Shown here: positions 7,155-12,245 of the stretch, piece after piece
Layout: each line of letters begins with the position of its first letter
Position numbering within the stretch: position 1 is the stretch's first letter
Origin: Nitrosomonadaceae bacterium
GTDB lineage: Bacteria > Pseudomonadota > Gammaproteobacteria > Burkholderiales > Usitatibacteraceae
NCBI GenBank assembly: GCA_021300055.1
Contig: JAJTHU010000254.1
Span: 1-12,245, forward strand
Reading direction: 5' to 3'
Length of the DNA stretch: 12,245 bases
The notes under the pieces: model-generated
What the model was told of the DNA's origin: nothing
What the model saw: the letters and a program-made list of their open reading frames with translations, nothing else
The model's database searches: none
Translations under genes and position numbers: made by a program

Positions 7155-7544
7155 TTAGAGGCTTGGAGGCCCAGTGGACGGCGCGTGAGGCCGAATGGCG
7201 CTAGCGAACCGAGTGGTGCCAGCGGAGAGACGAACGATGAACGGCGAGGCCGACGCTATGAGGATTGATGCCTGAGTCGGGATAGGCGCGGGCGGTGCGC
7301 TCGCAGCCAAGCAGATGGCGCAATCGTGAGTTGCTTGTGATTCAGGCGCTCCGTTATCTGAGGGTACTTCGACCCATGCGCTTCCCTGTGCCGTACAGAT
7401 CTCGACTAGCGTCTTGCCAGACTGGGCCAACATAGCATGCGAGATCGCGGGAGTGAACGCATTAAACGCAAACGCGAGTACGGCAACCAATGCTTGGCAT
7501 TGCCGCACGAGACTTGCTTTGCGCATACGTTTGACCACGTTCAT
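7155..7544 (-). CDS. DUF2946 protein, probable copper-responsive upstream ORF (CruR-like)
   Basis: Small exported-type protein of 129 residues and first gene of the copper operon. It has a basic N-terminus, a hydrophobic signal-like segment at about 17-37, the DUF2946 pieces V-E-I-C-T-A-Q-G-S (Cys50) and H-D-C-A-I-C (Cys75, Cys78), and a proline-rich C-terminus ending S-T-G-P-P-S-L. In Bordetella pertussis a DUF2946 member, CruR, acts as a sensor while being translated. Copper binding at its CxxC relieves a ribosome arrest at a C-terminal R-A-P-P, which then permits Rho termination before the downstream receptor gene. Here Gly-Pro-Pro lies two codons before the stop, but the Arg is replaced by Thr. 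The ATG at 7544 has a GGGTG just upstream, closer than ideal. The family is recognised with good confidence; the regulatory role is inferred from precedent and layout. Confidence 0.85.
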   Translation of the reverse strand: MNVVKRMRKASLVRQCQALVAVLAFAFNAFTPAISHAMLAQSGKTLVEICTAQGSAWVEVPSDNGAPESQATHDCAICLAASAPPAPIPTQASILIASASPFIVRLSAGTTRFASAIRPHAPSTGPPSL

Positions 7545-7621
7545 TCACCCAATTTTACACAACTCTCTGGCGACTAAGTTGGTATAAACAACCCCAATTT
7601 GCAGAGCAGCGAATCGCCGAG
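7545..7621 (-). promoter_or_regulatory. Short gap that probably holds the copper operon promoter
   Basis: This 77-bp AT-richer gap separates the VOC gene from the DUF2946 gene on the same strand. On the minus strand it contains two copies of AAATTGGG about 45 bp apart, one just before the DUF2946 start. It also contains a small dyad GTTG-N7-CAAC around the only TATA-like stretch. No convincing -35/-10 pair can be set, so a separate promoter here is likely only from the change of function between the neighbouring genes. Confidence 0.3.
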
Positions 7622-8014
7622 TCACCGAATTGCTTCACGCACTTGAATCACGTTCCCCTCGGGATCGTGGCCATCACAAGCGCGGAATGCACTTGTTTGC
7701 CATTCGAAACCCGACGACCGGACGGAGCCGCCAAACAATCTAGCTCGTTCGCGTGCTGCAGCGATACTCTCCACAGGGATACAAATCTTGGTGTAAGCGT
7801 CTTCGCGGACCAACGGCCCGCCGTCCGCACCAACGCTCGGCTCAGGCCCACCGCGAAGTTGATGAACGACTAGTTGAAATCCATCTACCTCAAGGACAGC
7901 GTGCGCAGCATCCCCACCGACTTGGCACATTGCACCCAATTCGCGATAGAAGTTTGCAACGCGCAAAACGTCCGACACGAACAACACCACGCTTGCCAGC
8001 GGTTTGCGACTCAA
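7622..8014 (-). CDS. VOC (glyoxalase/bleomycin-resistance fold) family protein, TTG start
   Basis: Single-domain protein of 130 residues with the vicinal-oxygen-chelate fold: opening strand P-L-A-S-V-V-L-F-V-S-D, the helix motif V-A-N-F-Y-R-E-L-G, and closing D-P-E-G-N-V-I-Q-V-R-E. Such proteins bind a metal and act as lyases, isomerases, dioxygenases or antibiotic-binding proteins. His51 (V-V-H-Q-L) and the glutamate of V-R-E near the end are candidate metal ligands. The substrate cannot be told. The start is a TTG at 8014, supported by AAGGAG seven bases upstream and by the fit of the N-terminus to the family. The TTG overlaps the TGA of the upstream gene (TTGA), although that overlap may be a by-product of a frameshift in the upstream gene. 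It lies 77 bp before the copper operon, with no evident functional tie to it. Confidence 0.8.
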   Translation of the reverse strand: MSRKPLASVVLFVSDVLRVANFYRELGAMCQVGGDAAHAVLEVDGFQLVVHQLRGGPEPSVGADGGPLVREDAYTKICIPVESIAAARERARLFGGSVRSSGFEWQTSAFRACDGHDPEGNVIQVREAIR

Positions 8015-8646
8015 GGCAATACTCCTTTCACGACCATGTTGGGTAGGATCAGCGTAGATTTACCCGGAAGGTGGCAAACGCTACTCGATTGATGGCGTAA
8101 CGGCGAGCGCAAGCGGCCACGGAATGACCCTTGCGTAACACCGGGTGCAAGCTCAATGCGAAATCGCGCATGCACGGGCTTGATGAGTCCCGGCGCGAGT
8201 GGCACGGCAACAGGGCTATTAGGCGCGGTCAGTTCAACCGAAACGCCCTCAAGCTCTACGTGGACATGTTTGACGACCCGTGGATCGAAGGTCACCCATA
8301 ACGTGAAGCCCTTGGGTGTGTTGTGTGAGAGCGAAATTGGCAAGTCGCTGAAATCAACGTAACCCGCTGCAATATTGGTGGCAGTTAGATCAATTTGCGC
8401 GGGCGCCCCTACAGAATTGATTCGCGCAAACGGATAGACGTTCGCTGACACTGAGAGCGAAGCTCGTACCGCATTGGTAAGTGCCAACATCAATGTTTCC
8501 GGTGAGGCCGCACCGATTCCCGCTAAAGCAACTACGGCACCAGCGCCAAGCAGTTTGACGGGCTTGCGCAAGAAACGGTGGTGGAACACCGCTGGGCGCT
8601 GTTCGCCGTCACTCTCGCCTTGCGATTCTTTTGCGGTGCTGACCAT
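8011..8646 (-). CDS. Beta-rich exported or anchored protein of unknown function, probable frameshift near 3' end
   Basis: The open frame gives 211 residues that I cannot assign to a named family. A charged N-terminus of about 30 residues precedes one hydrophobic segment at about 32-48, then a domain of alternating beta-strand pattern (about 60-175) suggestive of an immunoglobulin-like or pilin-like sandwich outside the cytoplasm. The start at 8646 has AGGAGG eight bases upstream. After Phe175 the in-frame tail becomes basic and out of character (R-G-R-L-R-S-P-L-R-H). One base added near 8120-8122 would instead give P-W-P-L-A-L-A-V-T-P-S-I-E and a stop at 8081, a natural final strand and a 188-residue protein. 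So a one-base deletion, or a sequencing error, is likely. It follows the dipeptidase gene by 54 bp and may share its transcript. Confidence 0.65.
   Translation of the reverse strand: MVSTAKESQGESDGEQRPAVFHHRFLRKPVKLLGAGAVVALAGIGAASPETLMLALTNAVRASLSVSANVYPFARINSVGAPAQIDLTATNIAAGYVDFSDLPISLSHNTPKGFTLWVTFDPRVVKHVHVELEGVSVELTAPNSPVAVPLAPGLIKPVHARFRIELAPGVTQGSFRGRLRSPLRHQSSSVCHLPGKSTLILPNMVVKGVLP
8015..8027 (-). promoter_or_regulatory. Shine-Dalgarno site fixing the TTG start of the VOC gene
   Basis: On the minus strand AAGGAG occupies 8027-8022, followed by a 7-nt spacer and TTG at 8014-8012. The spacing is ideal, and the reading frame from this codon gives a family-typical N-terminus, so the unusual TTG is accepted as the start. 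Confidence 0.65.
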
Positions 8647-8700
8647 TGGGCAGACCTCCTGTGAATCTTTCGGAAAACCGCGCGCCGTCAGGCGAGGGGT

Positions 8701-10173
8701 TTAACGAACGCCCGCAATCACCGTTGCCACCGCTGCCGTCAACTTCTTCGCATACGGCACATGAAGAAACTCGTTCGGTCCATGCGCGTTGGACTTCGGC
8801 CCCAACACACCGGTCACCAACATTTGCGCGTGCGGAAACTTGGCACCGAGCATACCCATGAATGGAATCGTTCCGCCCTCGCCCATGTAGGCCGCAGGTT
8901 GGCCGTAGAACGTTTGCGATGCGCTATCGAGCAGCTGGGATAGCCATGGCGCAGTGGCTGGCGCGTTCCAACCGGTTGCCGAGTGGTCGTATGTAAACGA
9001 CACGTTTGCTGAGTAAGGCGGATTGGTTTCCAGCGTTTGCTTCAACGTTGCGGCGGCTTTGTGACCGTCGACAGGCGGTGGCAAACGCAATGAGAGCTTT
9101 AGCGAGGTATACGGTCGCTGCACGTTGCCCGCGGCTGCAGTGGGCGGCAGACCATCCGCACCGGTCACGGCAAGTGCGGCGCGCCACGTGCGGTTCAGAA
9201 TCAACTCGACGGGGTCTTTGGTCGCGGGCTGCACAAAGTTGAATTTGCCATCGTCACCACAGCAGCTGTCCCAAGGGAAGCGCTTCCACATCGCTTCGCC
9301 CATGATCGCAGCGGCGGCTTTGGCTTGCTCAATGCGCTCGGTGGGAATCTCAGCCTTAAACGCGTCTGACTTCACCACGCCCGTACCGGAATCATCGATG
9401 CGATCGAGCAACTGGCGCGCAACGCGGAATGAGGAGGGCACCACACCACCTGCGTCGCCTGAATGCACGCCCTCAGTCAGCATGCTGACTTTGAGTGTGC
9501 CGTTCACCAGACCGCGCAACGACGTAGTGACCCAAACGCGTTCGTAATCGCCTGCGCCCGAGTCAAGCGCGATGACCAATTGCACATCGCCTAGGCGCGG
9601 TGCTAGCCCATCAAGGTAAGCAGGCAAATCGTACGAGCCGCTCTCTTCGCAAGTTTCGATGAGCCCCACGCAGCGTGGCCGCGCCACACCTTGCGCATCG
9701 AGCGCCATGATGGCCGCGAGGGACGCATAAACCGCATAACCATCGTCCGCACCACCACGACCGTAAAGCTTTCCGTCTTCATAGAGCGGCGTCCACGGCC
9801 CGCTATCACTGCGCCAACCGACCATCTCGGGTTGTTTGTCGAGGTGGCCGTAGAGCATGACAGTCTTGTCATTACTCAAGCCACCCGTGGCAGGAATATC
9901 AAAGAACAACACCGGCGTGCGATCACCGATGCGCACGATCTCGACCGTTGCACCCGGCACGTTTTGCGCGGCGACCCAGCGGCGCGCATCTTCGATCGCC
10001 TTGTCCAAAAATCCGTGCTTGGCCCAGTCGGTGTCAAAGCTTGGCGACTTGGCGGGGATGCGAATGTACTCGGTCAGCGCGGGCACGAGGTCGCGATCCC
10101 ACTTGTCGTTGATATGGGCTTGGAGTTTTGCGGTGTCGATATTCAAGCTAGGGATGGCATCGCGTGCGGTCAT
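8701..10173 (-). CDS. M20-family metallodipeptidase
   Basis: Cytoplasmic two-zinc dipeptidase of 490 residues, normal for carnosinase-like M20 enzymes. The metal ligands are visible in order: His110 in Y-G-H-L-D-K-Q-P-E, the bridging Asp143 in G-R-G-G-A-D-D-G, the catalytic pair Glu176-Glu177 in C-E-E-S-G-S, Asp204 in A-L-D-S-G-A-G, and His464 in N-A-H-G-P-N-E. The lid or dimer domain contains E-G-V-H-S-G-D-A-G-G near 233-242. No signal peptide is present. The ATG at 10173 has a weak purine run (AGAGAG) about seven bases upstream. The gene heads a minus-strand group with the beta-rich protein and the VOC gene, and is divergent from an exported amidohydrolase across a 136-bp control region. 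Exact dipeptide preference is unknown. Confidence 0.92.
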   Translation of the reverse strand: MTARDAIPSLNIDTAKLQAHINDKWDRDLVPALTEYIRIPAKSPSFDTDWAKHGFLDKAIEDARRWVAAQNVPGATVEIVRIGDRTPVLFFDIPATGGLSNDKTVMLYGHLDKQPEMVGWRSDSGPWTPLYEDGKLYGRGGADDGYAVYASLAAIMALDAQGVARPRCVGLIETCEESGSYDLPAYLDGLAPRLGDVQLVIALDSGAGDYERVWVTTSLRGLVNGTLKVSMLTEGVHSGDAGGVVPSSFRVARQLLDRIDDSGTGVVKSDAFKAEIPTERIEQAKAAAAIMGEAMWKRFPWDSCCGDDGKFNFVQPATKDPVELILNRTWRAALAVTGADGLPPTAAAGNVQRPYTSLKLSLRLPPPVDGHKAAATLKQTLETNPPYSANVSFTYDHSATGWNAPATAPWLSQLLDSASQTFYGQPAAYMGEGGTIPFMGMLGAKFPHAQMLVTGVLGPKSNAHGPNEFLHVPYAKKLTAAVATVIAGVR

Positions 10174-10309
10174 GGTGCGCTCTCTCTGAAGTACAAGCGC
10201 ACAAGTTTACGCGTTTGTCCCAAATGCCGGTTTGCCGTTCCGCTCGTTGCGTGCCGAGCGTAAACTTGGCCTGACCCGTCAATAAGAACCAAGGCACAGG
10301 AGAGGAAAA
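10174..10309. promoter_or_regulatory. Divergent promoter region with 11-bp perfect inverted repeat
   Basis: This 136-bp region must carry start signals for the dipeptidase (minus) and the amidohydrolase (plus). An 11-bp sequence at 10202-10212 (CAAGTTTACGC) recurs as its exact complement at 10258-10268, 45 bp apart. Each copy contains TAAACT pointing outward, a possible -10 element for its own gene, though no good -35 is seen at the right distance. A nested 6-bp dyad (10241-10246 with 10255-10260) lies between. A shared regulator binding both half-sites is plausible. AGGAGAGG at 10298-10305 is the ribosome site for the amidohydrolase. Confidence 0.55.
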
Positions 10310-11608
10310 ATGCTTAGCTCAAGAAACAAGCTCACGCGCTACGCTGCTGCGGGGATGATGATGGCACTCGCCAGCGTCGCTCACGCGCAGACGAGCGCTC
10401 TGCAATGCGCGCGGCTCGTCGATGTAAAGACACTCGCAGTGCTTCCCGAGCGCACGATTGTGGTTGAGGGCAAGCGCATCGCCCGCATTGAAAGCGGCTA
10501 CACGGCGCCTCAAGGCGCTGCAGTGGTCGATCTGAAGCAACACACTTGCATGCCAGGCTTGATTGACCTGCACGTCCATCTCGGCTCGGAGCTATCGCCA
10601 ACTTCAACAGTCGAGAGCATGGGCTTCAACCCACCCGACTACGCAATCCGCGCGGTGGCGAACGCTGAAAAGACCCTGATGGCCGGCTTCACTAGCATTC
10701 GCGAGCTTGGTGCCGCACCGGGCGTGAGTGTCGCTGTGCGTGATGGCATCAATCGCGGCATCGTAAAGGGACCTCGCATCCAAGCAGCTGGCGGTGTTGG
10801 CAGTACGGGTGGCCATGGCGATCCTGCAAACGGCTTGCGCGCCGAACTCGCGGCCACCCCGTCACTTGAACGAAACATCGGCAACGGCCCAGCCGAGGTG
10901 ACCAAACTCGTGCGCCAGCGCTACCGTGATCGCTTCGACCTTATCAAGATTGCCACCACCGGTGGCGTGCTGTCCCTCGCACGCAGTGGCGACGCCCCCC
11001 TTCTTTCCGACGAGGAGCTTGCCGCCATCGTCAAGACCGCGCGCGACTACGGCATGCCAGTGACCGCACACGCACACGGGGCGGAGGGTATGAAGCGCGC
11101 GATTCGTGCGGGTGTCCAGACTATCGAGCACGGCACGTATCTCGATGAGGAGGGCATGAGGCTCATGAAGGAAAAAGGCACGTGGCTGGTGCCGACGATT
11201 TCAGCGGGTAGATATGTTGCCGAGCGTGCCAAACAGGCGGGGTTTTTTCAGGAGATCGTACGCGTCAAAGCAGCAACCATTGGCCCTGAAATTCAAGGGA
11301 TGTTTGCACGCGCCTACAAAGCCGGCGTGAAGATTGCGTTCGGGACTGACCAAGGTGTTGCGCCCCACGGCGACAACGCCAAAGAGTTTCAGTACATGGT
11401 GGAAGCGGGCATGCCTCCACTAGAGGCCATTCGCGCAGCAACACTGAACGGCGCGACCGTGATGGGCTTGGAAAAGGACCTTGGCACGATCGAGTCGGGC
11501 AAACTTGCCGACATCGTTGCCGTCAGCGGTGACCCGGTTAAGGACATCACCAACATGATGAAGATGGCGATGGTGATGAAAGACGGCGTGGTTTACAAGC
11601 GGCCGTAG
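10310..11608 (+). CDS. Exported amidohydrolase, imidazolonepropionase-like / Xaa-Pro dipeptidase group
   Basis: Secreted metal-dependent hydrolase of 432 residues. A signal peptide of about 26 residues ends A-H-A before Q-T-S. The amidohydrolase-superfamily ligands are all present: His88-x-His90 in I-D-L-H-V-H-L-G, Lys213 in L-I-K-I-A-T-T-G-G (the usual carboxylated lysine bridging two metals), His254 or His256 in T-A-H-A-H-G, His274 in I-E-H-G-T and Asp347 in F-G-T-D-Q-G. Relatives hydrolyse N-acyl or X-Pro dipeptides and related amides. The start at 10310 has AGGAGAGG immediately before a short spacer. It is transcribed away from the cytosolic M20 dipeptidase across a shared control region, so a joint role in dipeptide use is plausible but unproven. 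The active-site set is complete; the substrate is unknown. Confidence 0.92.
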   Translation: MLSSRNKLTRYAAAGMMMALASVAHAQTSALQCARLVDVKTLAVLPERTIVVEGKRIARIESGYTAPQGAAVVDLKQHTCMPGLIDLHVHLGSELSPTSTVESMGFNPPDYAIRAVANAEKTLMAGFTSIRELGAAPGVSVAVRDGINRGIVKGPRIQAAGGVGSTGGHGDPANGLRAELAATPSLERNIGNGPAEVTKLVRQRYRDRFDLIKIATTGGVLSLARSGDAPLLSDEELAAIVKTARDYGMPVTAHAHGAEGMKRAIRAGVQTIEHGTYLDEEGMRLMKEKGTWLVPTISAGRYVAERAKQAGFFQEIVRVKAATIGPEIQGMFARAYKAGVKIAFGTDQGVAPHGDNAKEFQYMVEAGMPPLEAIRAATLNGATVMGLEKDLGTIESGKLADIVAVSGDPVKDITNMMKMAMVMKDGVVYKRP

Positions 11609-11679
11609 TGGCGTTGTGACCCGTTGCCCTACACCCATGGGCAGCGAGAAGGAACCAAAGAGCGAACTCGCTGTATGCG

Positions 11680-11693
11680 CAAGGAATCAAGGT
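11680..11693. repeat. Left copy of 14-bp direct repeat flanking the DUF559 cassette
   Basis: CAAGGAATCAAGGT here matches CAAGGATTCAAGCT at 12167-12180 in 12 of 14 positions, in the same orientation. The two copies lie just outside the inverted hairpin repeats that enclose the DUF559 gene, as a decayed target-site duplication would. Chance is not excluded for so short a match. Confidence 0.4.
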
Positions 11694-11706
11694 CGAGAAA
11701 TCGACT

Positions 11707-11745
11707 CCCTCTCCTCGCTCGCGGGGAGAGGGTTGGGGTGAGGGG
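11707..11745. repeat. Left inverted repeat with hairpin (REP-like)
   Basis: A stem at 11707-11714 with 11725-11732 (CCCTCTCC with GGAGAGGG) can extend to 11 bp with one G:T pair and a four-base loop. It is followed by TTGGGGTGAGGGG at 11733-11745. The sequence belongs to a GC-rich repeat type scattered through many bacterial genomes. It ends four bases before the first in-frame ATG of the DUF559 gene. Confidence 0.75.
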
Positions 11746-11769
11746 TAAATGCGCTTGCGGAGCAAGCAA

Positions 11770-12120
11770 ATGAGCACGCAAAAGCAGCCGAGCACAGCGT
11801 TTGCACGCAAGCTGCGGAAGAACCAAACCGAGGCAGAGCGACGGCTTTGGCATTTCCTACGTAACCGACAATTGGCTGGATTTAAGTTTCGACGCCAGCA
11901 CTCGGTGGCACCCTACACCGTTGATTTCATTTGTCTTGACGGACAACTCGTTGTCGAACTCGATGGCGGACAACATAGTGACCAAAGCAAATATGATCTT
12001 GCGAGGACCAAGCACCTAGAGACACTTGGCTTGCGCGTGTTGCGCTTTTGGGATGATGATGCGCTGCTTCGAACGGAAGCTGTCCTAGAAGAAATATTGC
12101 GCGAACTGAAAAAGGCTTAG
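11770..12120 (+). CDS. DUF559 endonuclease-domain protein (Vsr / restriction-endonuclease-like fold)
   Basis: Predicted 116-residue single-domain protein. It opens with A-R-K-L-R-K-N-Q-T-E-A-E-R-R-L-W, then F-K-F-R-R-Q-H, and the core Y-T-V-D-F-I-C-L-D with V-V-E-L-D-G-G-Q-H. It ends with G-L-R-V-L-R-F-W, all hallmarks of DUF559. Asp52, Glu63 and Asp65 together with Gln68-His69 form a PD-(D/E)xK-like metal site related to the very-short-patch repair nuclease Vsr, so DNA nicking is plausible. The ATG at 11770 is chosen because GGAG lies seven bases upstream; an in-frame ATG at 11749 would add seven residues but has its purine run only three bases away. Its stop codon abuts the right repeat directly. 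It has no functional partner nearby and appears to travel with its flanking repeats. Confidence 0.87.
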   Translation: MSTQKQPSTAFARKLRKNQTEAERRLWHFLRNRQLAGFKFRRQHSVAPYTVDFICLDGQLVVELDGGQHSDQSKYDLARTKHLETLGLRVLRFWDDDALLRTEAVLEEILRELKKA

Positions 12121-12156
12121 CCCCTCACCCTAGCCCTCTCCCCCAAGGGGCGAGGG
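12121..12156. repeat. Right inverted repeat with hairpin (REP-like)
   Basis: Inverted counterpart of the left repeat. It begins CCCCTCACCC immediately after the DUF559 stop codon and continues into a stem at 12134-12143 with 12147-12156 (9 of 10 pairs, loop CAA). It could also act as the end signal for DUF559 transcription, although no T-run follows. Confidence 0.72.
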
Positions 12157-12166
12157 AATGAGTCGC

Positions 12167-12180
12167 CAAGGATTCAAGCT
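12167..12180. repeat. Right copy of 14-bp direct repeat flanking the DUF559 cassette
   Basis: Same-strand match, 12 of 14, to 11680-11693, located ten bases outside the right hairpin. The remaining bases to the window end show no gene or recognisable signal. Confidence 0.4.
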
Positions 12181-12245
12181 GCTTCGCAACGCTGTAATTC
12201 AAGCCTACTCTGCACAAACTCAGTTCGCAAAGCGCAAGTCATTTC

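Larger units (their letters stand above)
11702..12165. mobile_element. Putative mobile cassette: DUF559 gene between inverted hairpin repeats
   Basis: The DUF559 gene fills almost all the space between two inverted copies of a GC-rich repeat. The inner 22 bp of each copy (11724-11745 and 12121-12142) are complementary at 20 of 22 positions, and each copy carries a stem-loop on its outer side. CGACT at 11702-11706 has its complement AGTCG at 12161-12165, which may mark the ends. DUF559 genes are commonly seen amid this type of repeat in unrelated genomes. Boundaries and mobility are inferred. Confidence 0.45.

Noticed and set aside
9691..10263. Open frame of 190 codons on the plus strand
   Set aside because: Antisense to the M20 dipeptidase, whose metal ligands are intact, and it runs into the divergent control region.
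11609..11679. Intrinsic terminator after the amidohydrolase gene
   Set aside because: Only short stems (5-bp TGCCC/GGGCA and 4-bp AGCG/CGCT) with no T-run are visible, so none is called.
11707..12156. CRISPR array suggested by the repeated GC-rich motifs
   Set aside because: Only two copies exist, inverted rather than direct, with a coding gene between them.

Overview
The window looks like chromosomal DNA of a Gram-negative proteobacterium, most likely betaproteobacterial (Burkholderiales-like). The grounds are moderate to high GC, a TonB-dependent outer-membrane receptor, periplasmic PCuAC and YcnI proteins, and family-level resemblance only; no RNA gene or taxonomic marker is present. No tRNA, rRNA or CRISPR was seen.

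Layout. (1) 1-1695, plus strand: the end of a branched-chain amino-acid ABC transporter operon, livH (5' end outside the window) and livM, closed by a long hairpin at 1706-1771. (2) 1905-7544, minus strand: a six-gene copper-acquisition-type operon. In transcription order it holds a DUF2946 protein (CruR-like), a TonB-dependent receptor, a PepSY membrane protein, a 71-residue membrane protein with a CxxC, a PCuAC copper chaperone and a YcnI-family copper protein. (3) 7622-10173, minus strand: an M20 dipeptidase, an exported or anchored beta-rich protein of unknown role with a probable frameshift near its end, and a VOC (glyoxalase-fold) protein starting at TTG. (4) 10174-10309: a divergent control region with a perfect 11-bp inverted repeat. 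(5) 10310-11608, plus strand: an exported amidohydrolase of the imidazolonepropionase/Xaa-Pro dipeptidase type. (6) 11702-12165: a small DUF559 endonuclease-like gene enclosed by inverted GC-rich hairpin repeats, with a near-identical 14-bp direct repeat outside them, resembling a mobile cassette.

How the genes fit together. The copper locus supplies a plausible route: receptor at the outer membrane, PCuAC and YcnI in the periplasm, PepSY protein and CxxC protein at the inner membrane. Its first gene matches the published class of copper-sensing upstream ORFs (CruR of Bordetella pertussis): it has a CxxC, a Gly-Pro-Pro two codons before the stop, and a 124-nt untranslated gap before the receptor gene containing a C-rich stretch and a strong hairpin. 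The dipeptidase, the exported amidohydrolase and the amino-acid transporter together suggest peptide and amino-acid scavenging. That link is inference from neighbourhood only.
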